Assembly: GCA_905250115.1 (NCBI GenBank)
Contig: CAJNOI010000077.1
Span: forward strand, 1-64,000
Direction: 5' to 3'
Length of the DNA: 64,000 nucleotides
Origin: Adineta steineri
Lineage: Eukaryota; Rotifera; Eurotatoria; Adinetida; Adinetidae
In this document: piece by piece, positions 50,173 through 64,000 of the stretch
Position numbering within the stretch: the first letter of the stretch is position 1
Layout: each line of letters begins with the position of its first letter
The notes under the pieces: model-generated
Told to the model about the DNA's origin: nothing
The model's input: the letters and a program-made list of their open reading frames with translations, nothing else
Databases searched by the model: none
Program-made: the position numbers and the translations under genes

Positions 50173-50490
50173 CATCAGACTAGAGACCTGCATCGGAATC
50201 CAATAAATTTCTTGCCTATAATTCATTTTTATATTAATTTTTTTTTTTAGGTGAAGGTTTTTCTCTCGGCAAACTAATATATTTTGAGAGTTCAGTCGAT
50301 GTTTTATTAAGGTTCTCGATCATAAAAGAAAGTCAGAGTCAGATTTTCTTTTGTGACCGTACGCTTAGATAAAACTTCGATTGGACCCTCAAAATACGCC
50401 AGTTTGTAGAGAATAAAACCTTCACCTCAAAAAAAAATTAATTATAGGCAAAAAATTTAGTTGACTCCGATGCAGGTCTCTACATCAGAC
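50173..50490. mobile_element. hAT-type MITE with long inverted repeats and 8-bp target duplication
   Basis: The 302-bp element at 50181-50482 starts TAGAGACCTGCATCGGA and ends TCCGATGCAGGTCTCTA. The inverted repeats continue, with mismatches, for about 130 bases on each side. It is flanked by CATCAGAC at 50173-50180 and again at 50483-50490, a perfect 8-bp target-site duplication as expected for hAT transposition. No transposase frame is present, so it is non-autonomous. Confidence 0.93.
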
Positions 50491-51089
50491 CTATAATTTA
50501 GCGTACAATCTAAATGCCAATCTTGTCAAAGACTATTGCCATAAATTCTTTTCTTGTAATCATTCAACATTCTATATTGTCGAAGTCTTGAGTGCATATC
50601 TACATGACTTGTTTTTTTTCTGCAAATATAAATTATTTTCAATACGAAAAATGCTTCATTCTTATCATTTATAAATTTTTCAAAATTAGTTTTATTACTT
50701 GAGCAGCAGCCTCATTCAAGCGTTAGTGGAGAAAAAAAACAAAAGTTTCTTTTTTTTCTCATTCTGTTCTATAAAACAATAAACTATATATTTATCAATA
50801 GTTTGCGTTATTTTTTTTTTAATCACTTCTATACTATAAAGGATAAAGGATAATACAAGCACAAGAACAGAAAGCATCATTACACATATTGACTACGAGA
50901 TAGACATAAATGTCAGATTGCTAAAAGGCGAGAAGACAAAAAAAGAAAAATAAATCATTGACAATTGACTAAAACACACGAATACAATTTTTGATTATTA
51001 GTTTTTTTTGTACCAATACTAAGATAAGAGGGAAGCACAATAGATTTAGGATTAATACGAAAATGAAAAAATAATCTATCGATTCATTC

Positions 51090-51631
51090 TCAACGAAGAA
51101 AAATCATTGCTGTTGCTACAACAATAAATGATGAAAGAATTGTCATCATTTGTTGTTGTCGATTGAAACTTGGTGCATTATTACAAAGATCCGTTTTACA
51201 TGAACAAACATTTGCCTAATTTATAACAAAATAATTAAATAATTAAAAAAAAAAATTTTTTTCTTACAGTATTAACTCCAGGTGTTTTATAACATTCTTT
51301 TGATCCTATTTTTGAACCACATGAACGTACAATGCTTGTGTCCCCATTAACTAAAATAAAAAAAAAAATCTAGAAAAATAATCTACTATTATAATATTAC
51401 CTGTTTGAACCATTTTACGACAATAAGGGTCTTCCATATTAGAAGGACACGTTTGTGTAAGTTTTTCATTTAATTTGCCGTCCGATGCACAGGCAGATTT
51501 TTCATTCGAATTGCATACGTAACATTTTAAAGTTGTTATTGATGGTACTAAATGAACGAGAATGAAATCAACATCTTCTATATATGAATATTCTTACTCA
51601 ATACAAGAAGAACAATAAGTGTTAATTGCAT
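51090..51631 (-). CDS. Ly6/uPAR-like (quiver/sleepless type) GPI-anchored protein
   Basis: Exons 51631-51598, 51547-51401, 51350-51268, 51215-51090; 129 aa in frame. A short signal peptide (MQLTLIVLLVL) is followed by ten cysteines in a three-finger-like order, starting LKCYVCNSN and ending with the CSCKTDLCNNA signature typical of Ly6/uPAR and quiver/sleepless proteins. A hydrophobic C-terminus (ILSSFIVVATAMIFL) is a probable GPI signal. Related proteins modulate ion channels and receptors at the membrane; the partner here is unknown. Confidence 0.78.
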
Positions 51632-52232
51632 GTTTTTGACTTTTAGATTGATTTTTAATCTCTAGAAATAATCGTATTGTTAAGAACAAAATGGAACTTA
51701 AATAATAACAAGTATTGAGAAGAAAAAAGCTGCGAAGCTATTTAAAAAGAAAAGAAACAAAAAACCAGATCTGATCAAATTCCGTTATGCAAATCAAAAC
51801 GTGCACATATTTCTTTTTATTATGGTTTCAAGGTCATATTGATTAGCTTTGGACAAATAATTTATCAATCATATGTTATAGAAAATAAATTTTTCGAAAA
51901 AAATCATTTAATAAATTATTTTTAATGAAAAATAATAATTATTTTTAAAACGAATATATTTTTGAACGACATCTATAATTATTCGAATTTAAAATTTTAA
52001 TGATAATAATAAATATTTTCTTCTTAATTATTTTATTTAAAGAAAATTTTTAGAAAAAACAAAACTTTTTTTAGAAAATCTTGAGAGGATTTAGTCTACT
52101 TTAACAATCCACCATCACTATCTGAGTCATAGGCATATTAACATCTAGTGGACATATTTACTCTTATTTCTTCTATAACAAAAATCCAAATATGGCCTCG
52201 GGGCATTTTTATATCATATAAAATGCTTATCA
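51632..52232. other. Divergent intergenic region
   Basis: AT-rich upstream region shared by the Ly6-like and cyclin Y genes; nothing else seen. Confidence 0.5.
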
Positions 52233-54112
52233 ATGGGTGCCATCGCCAGTTGTTGCTGTCATTGTTGCCAAAAAACACCGAAAAAATACATGTAAATCTA
52301 TTAAATATTTAGATGTTTTTTCTTTAATCGAAAATTTTTGTATTTTTTAGTAGCGGTGATTATGGGTTAACACGTGGTGGTAGCAACACAAATTATCCAT
52401 ACAATGGCGCAGATAATTCTCCAGGATCCTATGATAATAAAATTCATGTTTCTGAAATATATGGAAATCGTATAAATTCATTTCTATTTTTATTCTATTT
52501 CTATTTTTGGGTTTTTAGAATCAGATGTTGAACTTGCACCGTCCGATAACCCAACAACATCCACATATTTTGCATCTATGCTTCGTACGTTTATTAAACA
52601 TGTATTATTGTTAATATTTTTGTATATTTCTAGAGCAAACAAAAGATGCAATACAACCATTACCAATACTAACAATTCCAAATGAAAATATTCTTTCATC
52701 AATTAAAGATAAATCATATCGACCATCAAATTCACCAAATCGATCACGTTATCAACGTGATGTATCATATATGTCGCAAAAACATTCAAATTCATGTTCA
52801 ACAATATATGTAGATGATTCAACTGTTTCACAACCAAATTGGAAAGCTATGATTAAATGTGTTAGTATTGCTATACATTCACATATTCTTCATAGAAAAT
52901 CAAATAAAACAATGAATATATTCGATGAAAAATTACATCCATTAACCGTATGTGTTTATTTTGTATTTTATATTGAAAAAAAATTAATTTTTTAATTTTG
53001 TATTATAGAAAGATCGAGTACCGGATGATTATGAGCAACAAATACCTGAACAAAAAGCAATCTATCGATTTATGAGGATACTTTTTACTGCTGCACAATT
53101 AACTGCTGAATGTGCCATTGTAACATTGGTAATTATTTATATCATAATTTAAGATAGATCAGAAAATGATCAGTCCGATTATCGAAATAATATTTAAGAT
53201 AATTTTCATTTTCCTACAGATCCGAGAGACATGGCCATAGGTGCAAAGTAAATTTGTAATAGTAAGGTAATAACGCAGGGAGATACATAGCTCGAAAGGG
53301 TACACAAATTTATATTTGAGCTCCGTTAACACTTTACTTTTTTTTCTGTTGAGTGTGACAGACAAAAGAGTTATCGCGCAAAAGATAATAATTAGTATCT
53401 TCTCAAGTGGCAACTGATCTCTGAAATTATTCTGTTTCATATGTTAACTTTGCACGGTAAAATTGATTGCGTTTTTCTTCTAGGTCTATCTCGAACGTGT
53501 TTTAAGTTATGGTGAACTTGATTTATGTCCATCGAATTGGAAACGACTTGTACTTGGTCAGTTGAAAAATATTATTTTTTATGAAAACAAGAGATTATTT
53601 TTATCTAGGTGCAATTATGTTAGCATCAAAAGTCTGGGATGATCAGGCAGTATGGAATGTTGATTTTTGTCAAATACTTAAAGATATTACTGTTCATGAA
53701 ATGTAAATATTTTCGAAAGTAAAAAGTTTATCATTTTGTTTTTTTTTTCCATATTTAAAGGAACGAATTAGAACGTGAGTATATTCAATTACTTCAATTT
53801 AATGTTAATGTTGGATCATCTATATATGCCAAATATTATTTTGATCTACGACAATTAGCTAAAGATAATAAAATATCATTTCCTGATGAATTATTAACTA
53901 AAGAAAAAGCGATTAAACTTGAAGCTTCATCAATAGCTAACAATCGTTTACAACAACCATTACCAAATCAATCAAATTCCGCTCAATTAATGCCAAATTC
54001 CCATCACATATCCTCCCAACAACAATCATCGGGTCCACTTATCTCATTGCGTCGTTCAGCTAGTGTTGAATTTACACATTCACCACGTAAATCACTTCTT
54101 ATTATTTCTTAG
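52233..54112 (+). CDS. CCNY: Cyclin Y
   Basis: Exons 52233-52291, 52351-52469, 52519-52584, 52634-52947, 53009-53128, 53484-53556, 53609-53702, 53761-54112; 398 aa. The [12 protein letters not shown] start suits N-myristoylation and palmitoylation, as in cyclin Y, which recruits its CDK14/16 partner to the membrane. [16 protein letters not shown] is a near-exact cyclin Y signature. The cyclin box is highly conserved: [57 protein letters not shown] and [11 protein letters not shown]. The C-terminal LRRSASVEF retains a Ser within a basic context that resembles the 14-3-3/kinase site of vertebrate cyclin Y. It functions in Wnt co-receptor phosphorylation and related kinase signalling in other animals. 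Confidence 0.95.
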
Positions 54113-54953
54113 CACTAGATTTCTATTTGCTCAATGTGTTTTTTTTCTTTCTTTTCAATCCATTACATTCCTTAATGGACAAAATCAACCTCATCTTTTT
54201 ATCCCGTCATATACACTCGCTTATTTGTCTTGTGTCAGATCTTAAAAGATCTCTTATGATTAATGATTTTTGTGTCTGTTTTTCTGCAATAATTTTTTTT
54301 TATATATATATATTACGAATACAGTTCATTTTTTTTGTGGATCTGTTTACTCCATATACATTTATTTATTTGTATGTGTGTATACATTTAGTCGCTTATT
54401 GTTGGCTGAGAAGTTAATGACGAATTTTATGTCTTTTTCTTTTTTTCTTTTGAAATATGAAGTTATATTTCATTTTTCAGCTTATGTACGCATCAATTTA
54501 AGAACAAATTATAGATAAAAAATATTATTTGTTGACAATGCTTTTCATTTTATTTCAGATTGACAATGATTATTATTAATTGTAATATTGACGATTTATT
54601 TTGTTTTTATTTCTAGGTAAGAATTTGTTTTTTTCTTCTATAATTTTTTAAAAGAGATAGAAATATAGTTAGATCTAAGAAAATGATAAAATAAGCTATA
54701 CATAAATGTTTTCGAGATAGAACGTCTGTATAGATTCACATGATAGATATGAGGCCTTGCATTTTATCCGTTAATATCTATTTAATTTTATATACAGTTT
54801 ACTTTGTATAAACATATAGATTCATATGTAGTTCTTCTGAATGATAAATATATATATAAGAAAAAAAAAAGGAAAACTTTATTATCTTAAATCTCTTATC
54901 ATGCGGAAAAAAGGCAAATCAAGAATGTTATAATAGAGTCAGATAATAGATAT
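54113..54953. other. Convergent intergenic region
   Basis: 3' region shared by cyclin Y and the repeat protein; T-rich with TA runs; no exon supported. Confidence 0.5.
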
Positions 54954-56325
54954 TCAATGAAGATAAGTTACAGGTGCATTATGGATTTTCAAATAAGGTG
55001 GATCACATGAAGTACCTTGTTTTGGAATAACATGTAAACAGGAATCCTTACATTCATATAGATTATGATATTGTGTTGAATCAACTTTTGTTAATGAATG
55101 TGTTTTTGTTGATGGAACATCGGAATAGAATGAATGATTGCCGCAAGACGTGTAGCAAGGCGTCGGGCAAGGCGTGTAGCAAGGTGTGCATAAATTTGTA
55201 TAATCATATACTGCTGAAGTATGACATGGTGGTGCATATACTGTTGAAGTATGACATGATGGTGCATATACTGTTGAAGTATGACATGATGGTGCATATA
55301 CTGTTGAAGTATGACATGATCGTGCATTTTGTGTATTTGAATCACAGCTTTCATGTGTTGTTTCTTTCCATGTACGTGAACTATTAACAGCGGATTGTGC
55401 ACGAGCTAATGTTGCTTCACGATAGGCAGGTAGATGAGCATCACGCCATGGATAATCATTTTGATTTGTTGAACGCCATGGTTCACGTGGTAATGTTGAT
55501 GCACTACGAGGACGGGAACGCGAACGCGAACGTGAGCGCGAACGTGAGCATAACCGTGGTTTTGGTGGATCATAATCTAGTTCATAAGATATTTGTGGTT
55601 TAACAGGTTGTACTATTGGTGTTGGTCTATAGTAATCAACAGCTTGTGGGTTTGGTGGTGGTTTATAATTATCGACAGGTTGTGGTTTCGGTGGTGGTTT
55701 ATAATNNNNNNNNNNTGGTTTATAATTATCGACAGGTTGTGGTTTCGGTGGTGGTTTATAATAATCAACTGTTTCCGTTGATTGGTTATGTTTTGATGAT
55801 GATGTGATATTTAATTCAAGTCGAAGACGATTTATTTTATCGTCAAGTGCTTCTAACTTATCATCATATTTTGATCGATCAAAATCATCACGACGTGAAC
55901 ATCGTTGTTGATCACGTGATGAGGGTGAACATGATCGAGATCTTGGTCGTTGTTCTGGTACTTCTTCTTTTTTCCATGGACAACATAATTCACAACAATC
56001 ATTGCATGTTCTCATGGAACATGGTGAAACATGATGATGATGTACTACATGTTGTACCACTAAATATATTACTTAGAAAGGTTTTATTAAGTTTAAATTT
56101 ATTACTTTCTTGTTTTTGATAATTTTCAGTATTATTTTTTACAACTGCGTTCGGTACAAAACCATAACTTGGATAGACATATGCTGTATTAACAAATGGT
56201 ACTGTAGGAAACATTGTTGTTGCTTGTGGTACCATATAATAGCGTGTTGTTGATGCTAATGGTACTGGTTGAGTTCCTTGGAGAACAACCGGTGCAGATA
56301 ATGTAGTTGCTGGCATGTACAACAT
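54954..56325 (-). CDS. Low-complexity repeat protein of unknown function
   Basis: Exons 56325-56106 and 56059-54954; 441 aa including the 10-N gap. I start at the first ATG (MLYMPATTLSAP); an upstream exon is possible. The first exon is hydrophobic/aromatic and proline-rich. The second has a Cys-rich patch (CNDCCELCCPW), a short coiled coil (DDKLEALDDKINRLRLELN), at least four YKPPPKPQPVDN-type repeats, an alternating SR/RS run, four SCHTSTVYAP repeats and a Cys-Pro-Thr segment (PCYTPCPTPCYTSC). No domain is recognised. A cuticle, lorica-like or other structural role is conceivable but not shown. Confidence 0.65.
55706..55715. other. Small assembly gap (10 N)
   Basis: Ten N inside the tandem YKPPPKPQPVDN-coding repeat. 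The reading frame matches on both sides as written, but the number of repeat units is uncertain. Confidence 0.98.
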
Positions 56326-57015
56326 TTCGATTTTTTCTTGTGACAAGTTTTTCTTTGAATCAATTGTTGTATGAATGATTTTATTGAGTGAAAAAAATTG
56401 TGTTTATGTGTTTGATCTGTTACTAAGAAACGCGCTCGTCATGCAGATGCTAAGTGAAGAATGAAAGAAAACGATGGTGCTTTTGATTTTTTTTTCTGTT
56501 AAAGAAAATTGGAGAAAAAGAACTCTCACCGTTTCAAGTAGATACGCAAAAATATGTGTCTATTAATAAGTACTATTCCTGTCGATCATATCGAGTGTTA
56601 CTAATGATTTTGAAGAACACTACCGATCGAATACAGGAAAAAGAAAAAGTGTCAATATAACTCTGTTCTTACTATCCGTACCATGAATAGTGAAGACTGA
56701 AAGGTTGACAACATGAAAAAAAAAAAGTAAAAAATTTAAAAAAAGTAAAATACCCCTGTTGGCATATTTTGAACATTGATGAATTTGATATTATGTTCAT
56801 TTCAGCATAGCAGGCATAGTAAATGTCAACATCCTGCTCTTATTTTCTTCTCAAATAAAAATAAGATTCGTTAATGTTGCAACATTTAATCTAACATTTA
56901 TTTCTTTTTTATTTTTAGGTTCAATTGACAGTCAATGTTCATTCAGCGGATGAAAAAAAACCTGTTAATTATATAGGAATTTTATTTCTAGATAATTATA
57001 TATTAAAGATCAAAT
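56326..57015. other. Divergent promoter region upstream of RPS2
   Basis: Between the repeat protein and RPS2. A TTTTTAG acceptor-like site at about 56919 precedes GTTCAATTGAC. It could mark a 5' UTR intron or a spliced-leader acceptor for the RPS2 transcript, but this is inference. Confidence 0.45.
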
Positions 57016-58203
57016 ATGGCTGAACGCGGCGGTACTCGAGGAGGCTTTGGCACACGAGGTGGTGGTACGTATAATGACTTTTTAATCAGGATTTGTTTCT
57101 AAAAATTATATTCATTAAAATTTTAGGTCGTGGCGGCGAAGGTGGCCGTGGTCGAGGTGAAGGTGGCTTTCGTGGTGAAGGCGAAGGCCGTGGTCGAGGT
57201 CGTGGAGAAGGTATATCTAAAAATTTACATTAAAATTATCAATAATACATATGTAAATTGTAGGTGGTCGCGGTCGTGGCCGTGGTCGTCGTGGTCAACG
57301 TCCAAAGGAAGATACTAAAGCATGGGTACCAGTCACCAAACTTGGTCGTTTAGTTAATGATGGCAAAATTCGTACACTTGAAGAAATCTATCTATTTTCT
57401 TTACCCATCAAAGTTTGTTTAGCAATTCTATTATCTATTTGTTTTTTTTCATCTTTAATTGATATTTTAGGAAGCTGATATAATTGATCGTCTCTTACCT
57501 GATCTTAAGGATGAAGTACTTAAAATTATGCCAGTACAGAAACAAACTCGAGCTGGTCAACGTACACGTTTCAAGGCTATCGTTGTTGTTGGTGATGGTA
57601 AAGGACACATTGGTCTTGGTGTTAAATGTTCAAAAGAAGTAGCAACTGCCATTCGTGGTGCTATTATTCTTGCTAAACTCTCCGTTATACCAGTACGACG
57701 AGGTTATTGGGGTAACAAAATTGGTGCACCACATACAGTACCATGCAAAGTATGAATAAATTCGATATTTTCTTCTGATTATATTTTTATTTTTCTCCTT
57801 CTATTACTTATTCTAGGTAACAGGTGAATGTGGTAGTGTACTCGTACGTTTAATTCCAGCACCTCGAGGAACAAGTCTCGTATGTGCTCCAGTACCAAAA
57901 AAACTTCTCCAAATGGCCGGTATTCAAGATTGTTGGACAGCAGCTAAAGGATGTACCGCTACACTTGGCAATTTTGGTTAGTTTTCTTTATAATATATAT
58001 TCATTTTTTCTAAGTATTAATTTATTTTTCTTCATTTAGCTAAAGCAACATACGCTGCAATGGCAATGACTTATTCATATTTGACACCTGATTTATGGAA
58101 AGAAACTGTCTACACCAAAACACCATTTCAAGAATACAGTGATCATCTTGCCAATACACATAAGAAATATACTGTTGGTTTAGGTGATAAACATTATCAA
58201 TAA
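57016..58203 (+). CDS. RPS2: 40S ribosomal protein S2 (uS5)
   Basis: Exons 57016-57064, 57127-57210, 57264-57412, 57471-57749, 57817-57976, 58040-58203; 294 aa, the usual length. An RG/RGG-rich N-terminus typical of eukaryotic uS5 is followed by [11 protein letters not shown], the S5 domain ([33 protein letters not shown]) and the C-terminal half ([32 protein letters not shown]). It is a core small-subunit protein at the mRNA entry channel. RG repeats are usual sites of arginine methylation. All six exons are short and the frame is fully consistent. Confidence 0.98.
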
Positions 58204-59434
58204 AAAAACAAAGAATTAAAAACAACACCAAATTAAATTTCGATCTTTTTCTTTTCATTTGTTTTTGAATGGGTTTTATCTCATGAAAAAAAAAATTAAT
58301 AATAAGAACAGCATATGTGTGTGTTTTTTTTTTCTTTTGTTATTAATACATAAAAATTCAAACGTTGTATTTAATCGAATAAAAGAGAATAAAAGAATAG
58401 CAACACACGTGAATATCGATGTTCATATGAAGAAACAGAGAAAAGATAAATACATATATATATATATAGACATGTTATTACGCAATTTCAATAGAAAATC
58501 ATGTCTAATAGATATTCAAATGACCTTAACAAGTGCCCGGGCCATTATCGCCACCCATTGGCAGGCCCGTTGCACACCGTGATGCGTCAGAGATATTTAA
58601 TTGCTCTTGTCGCTAGTGAAAAAAATGTAGCCGTAGTTAGGAAGCATTTTCTGAGGTGCAGTCGGCACTCAGTTTTTTGTTCTAATAATCTTTATCTATT
58701 TTTTCTTTTAAACTAATCATTTATATCTGACTTTAGGAATGATCTCTAGTATTAATCTTTAAGAAAATTGGCTTATAAATGTACTTTTATAATTATCAAA
58801 TGATTAAAGGAAATCTAAATACGATATATAATTAATCTGTTATGATTCAGATAATTTCCTATTACAATGTAGATTCTATGATCTATTAATTTCATATCAG
58901 TTTAATAATCTCTTCTTATCTATAGAAAAATGAGATAATAATTTTTCCTACAGACATATATGTTGTATTAATAGAATAACTGATGAACGAAATGAATAAA
59001 TAATAATGAATCTAAATATAAACTCGTAATTGTTCACTCCTATTGATGCACTGGATTCCTTGTTTGAAAAATTGATTCAAAATACTTCTAAACTAATACA
59101 ATTCAGACTTTGTTATCCTATATACGTATAAATACAAAACAACAGAATAAGTGCTATCAATAATATAAACATGCTAACATATAAACACTCGAAGTCGTAT
59201 ATATTAGAAATCTTTAATGTAAATGTTAATGTCAATAACATTCGTACTAATTTCATCATTATTACATGCCATAGTTAAGTCTTTTTTTTGTTTAGCATAT
59301 CAGTGTATATTTATGGAAATAAAAAAAGAATTAAAAAATGATATCTGACATAATGAATTTGCGTAAAAGAATCACAATTATATAGTATAAAAAAAGGAAG
59401 ATCTGCGTTGATAGACATTTAAATCTGAGACATA
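58204..59434. other. Convergent intergenic region with a GC-rich patch
   Basis: AT-rich except for 58532-58678, a GC-rich patch starting AGTGCCCGGGCCATTATCGC and ending near CGGCACTCAG, which may be a decayed mobile element with AGTGCC/GGCACT ends. No exon is supported. Confidence 0.45.
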
Positions 59435-59850
59435 TTATATGACTTTTGTAAAATTCTGTATAACAAAAAATGGAGCGGTAGAATCAGTCGATGAATGATG
59501 ACGATGGTTTGGTGGTGTTCGAAAACCAAGTAAATAACCGACCAGACCAAAAATGGCAACCACAAGAAAAAAACCTAAAATAATTAACGAATAAATATTA
59601 TCATAACAAATAGAAATATACCTGAAAGTATAAAAAGAACGCCACCCCAATGTGGAAAAGCTCCATGGAATGTTGAATCAGGATCCTTACGTCCAAATGA
59701 ATCTCTTTCATTCTCTATTAAATCATCCGAATTGATAGAAATAAAAAAAAACAAAATTATATAATCGATAAAATTTCAAATTTCCTTACGAGCATTGACT
59801 GGGAATGTAAACATTAAGATTACAGTTAATAAAAAGAATATGATATTCAT
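59435..59850 (-). CDS. Small single-pass membrane protein
   Basis: Exons 59850-59790, 59714-59622, 59574-59435; 97 aa in frame. A signal peptide (MNIIFFLLTVILMFTFPVNA) is followed by a 30-residue polar outer part (NERDSFGRKDPDSTFHG), a hydrophobic stretch interrupted by one intron (WGGVLFILSGFFLVVAIFG, then LVGYLLGF), and a His-rich cytosolic tail ending FFVIQNFTKVI. This predicts a type I membrane micro-protein. The family is not recognised. Confidence 0.65.
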
Positions 59851-60690
59851 ATTAAAATAATATCTAAAAGAATATCAGAATGTTTTTTATTTTTTCAATA
59901 AAATATTATTCAATAGATTAACATATAAGTGAAATGTATTCATTATTCAGTAAAGAATAATCTCAAATACGAGAAAATATATAGTGTTAATCTTAAATCA
60001 TACAGTATCTAAACGCGAAAGGTCAAAGATCAAAATTGAATAAATATCAATTGTACTGAAATTGAATTCTAATTGTCATGTTACAAATTCCATTGAAACT
60101 CGGTTGTTTGGGTATATATTGTTTCAGATATTTATTTTTTGTTTATCTGAGAAGAATCAATTAAATTATTGTTTATAATAAAGATATGATTGAAATATTT
60201 TTTGTTTTGTTTATCTTTATTGATGTAAATATTTCGCATAGAGGCTCTTTTTATTTTTCTCTTGTTCAAACAATGAAATATCATATTTTTTTTCTCTCTA
60301 ATGACAAAAATCCAAGTGAACAAACTTTTCAAATAACAACAAACAAACGCGCAAAAAAACAGAGAAAAAGAACAGAAGAAAAAAAGAAAATGATAGAATA
60401 AAAAGAAACAAACAAACAACGGACACTTGAAGTGATCATTAGATATATGGGAACTTTGTTTTATATATACTAGAACACCTTAAAATAAGTAAGAGACAAA
60501 TAGAATAAATAAAATGTAAGAAATCGAACCATTTCCATTGTTTTGTGTTTTTTTTTTCCGATAAAAGAAGAGAAAGAGATTTATATATCTTGTTGGAATA
60601 TATTTGCAATAGACAAAAGACAAGGAGAAAGAGAGAGAGACAGATAGAGACAATGTTTAAACGCTTTAAATAATTTGTTGATATCAATGT
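59851..60690. other. Intergenic, AT-rich
   Basis: Upstream region of the small membrane-protein gene and 3' flank of ARF; no exon supported. A purine-rich stretch (GAGAAAGAGAGAGAGACAGA) near 60625 is probably ARF 3' UTR. Confidence 0.5.
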
Positions 60691-63207
<2,517 letters not shown>

Positions 63208-64000
63208 ATGAGCGGCTTTGATTGTTCGTTGCTTGAAGAACAACACTTTCAAACGTCGGACTCACTCAAAGATGGCGCTATTTCCTGTTCAGATTGGTCA
63301 CGTTTTGCTATAGCATCATCCACTGGTTTTACATTATTAACATTTAGTGGACATTCATCACGTAAAGTACAATTATTTACTGTATCATGGTTTCAACTCG
63401 ATCAACATCTTGAACAAGATGATTTAAAATATTATACATATACACCATTAGCACTTTTTTGTCCTGATTCATTACGACCCGATGGTGCTCGTTTATTAGC
63501 TGTTGCTTCATCAACTGGTCAACTTGTTATATGTGATGCTAATCAAGAATCACCTGTAGTTTTATTTAATGTATCAAAACGATGGAGATCTCAATTAGAT
63601 GAACGAAATGGTGGTAATCCAACTACTTCACGAAAAACTGCAACTAGTAATGGAACAACTACTGGAGGTTTATCTCGTGATGAAGAAGCATTATTAGGTA
63701 AAAATAAAAAATTATATATATGTATACACTAGTTTTCTTTTCTTTTCTAGTACCAACTTGTTTAGGTTGGTCAAATGTTCTTCGTCGTGATTCCCCATCA
63801 CGTTTTGTTCTTCTTTTTTGTGGTCTTGAATCTGGACATGTTGCTATTTGGCAATTATCAGAACAACAACAAACAAATAATCTTACATTAACGTATGCTG
63901 CATTACTTGAACCTAATGCAACTGAACCAACAGTACCATCAGCAGCAAAAAAATCTGGTCTTTCATCACCATTATCCAATGGTTTATATAATTCAAAAAC
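63208..64000 (+). CDS. WD-repeat-like protein N-terminus, possibly TFIIIC90 (GTF3C4); truncated by window end
   Basis: Exons 63208-63697 and 63751 to beyond 64000. Start at MSGFDCSLLEEQHFQ; an apparent longer start uses a TTG. The visible 246 residues contain two beta-propeller-like segments, CSDWSRFAIASSTGFTLLTF...LLAVASSTGQLVICDAN and WSNVLRRDSPSRFVLLFCGLESGHVAIWQ, separated by a Ser/Thr-rich loop (SRKTATSNGTTTGGLSRDEE). The arrangement and GHVAIWQ resemble the N-terminal propeller of TFIIIC 90 kDa, but this is a weak match by eye. Another WD protein is possible. Confidence 0.55.

Noticed and set aside
54063-54518. Hydrophobic plus-strand frames after cyclin Y
   Set aside because: T-rich 3' UTR reads as Phe/Leu/Ile; cyclin Y ends properly at 54112 with a conserved C-terminus.
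60132-60687. Minus-strand hydrophobic frames downstream of ARF
   Set aside because: Purine/pyrimidine-biased UTR sequence without known domains.

Overview
The window is eukaryotic nuclear DNA. It is strongly AT-rich, nearly every gene is split by short GT-AG introns (often 50-70 bp), and conserved animal proteins are encoded (RPS2, ARF, AMPK beta, cyclin Y, ZnT5/SLC30A5, spalt/SALL, MTCL/SOGA). A bdelloid rotifer is the best guess. Support comes from an ART-type ADP-ribosyltransferase and a RING-plus-TPR protein of kinds common in bdelloids, a fungal-type questin-oxidase-like gene without introns, and several small hairpins built from GTGTGGG-like motifs that resemble the TGTGGG telomere repeat known from Adineta. 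The species is not identifiable by eye. Two 100-N scaffold gaps (20498-20597, 34290-34389) and one 10-N gap (55706-55715) interrupt the sequence.

Layout. 1-2148 is non-coding and opens with an inverted copy of a repeat found again at 28060-28242. 2149-5037 (+) is a 12-exon gene of unknown function. 5928-7217 (+) is a RING E3 with membrane segments. 8078-9256 (+) is the questin-oxidase-like gene. 10507-19470 (-) is a 13-exon coiled-coil MTCL/SOGA protein. 20598-33930 holds two 4.1-kb tandem copies of a secreted PAN-PAN-PAN-PAN-CAP gene. They are separated by decayed RING/B-box pseudogenes and a long inverted repeat. 34485-35854 (-) is the N-terminal half of SLC30A5, cut off at a gap. 36253-37659 (+) is the ADP-ribosyltransferase-like gene.

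38310-39545 (-) encodes a Thr-rich single-pass membrane protein; 40671-41676 (-) AMPK beta; 42504-42824 (+) a Cys-rich secreted protein; 43009-45195 (-) a RING-TPR protein; 47374-49086 (+) a compact spalt-like zinc-finger factor; 51090-51631 (-) a Ly6-like protein; 52233-54112 (+) cyclin Y; 54954-56325 (-) a low-complexity repeat protein; 57016-58203 (+) RPS2; 59435-59850 (-) a small membrane protein; 60691-61499 (-) ARF; and 63208 to the window end (+) a possible TFIIIC90/GTF3C4 N-terminus. Two non-autonomous hAT-type elements with perfect 8-bp target duplications lie at 50181-50482 and 62116-62230.

The genes do not form a pathway. Most are unrelated housekeeping or regulatory genes on both strands. 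The accessory part (20.6-34.4 kb) is different: tandem duplication, pseudogenes, inverted repeats and two assembly gaps are concentrated there. Exon boundaries were read by eye from GT/AG sites and checked by reading-frame arithmetic. Every multi-exon model reported as complete sums to a whole number of codons.
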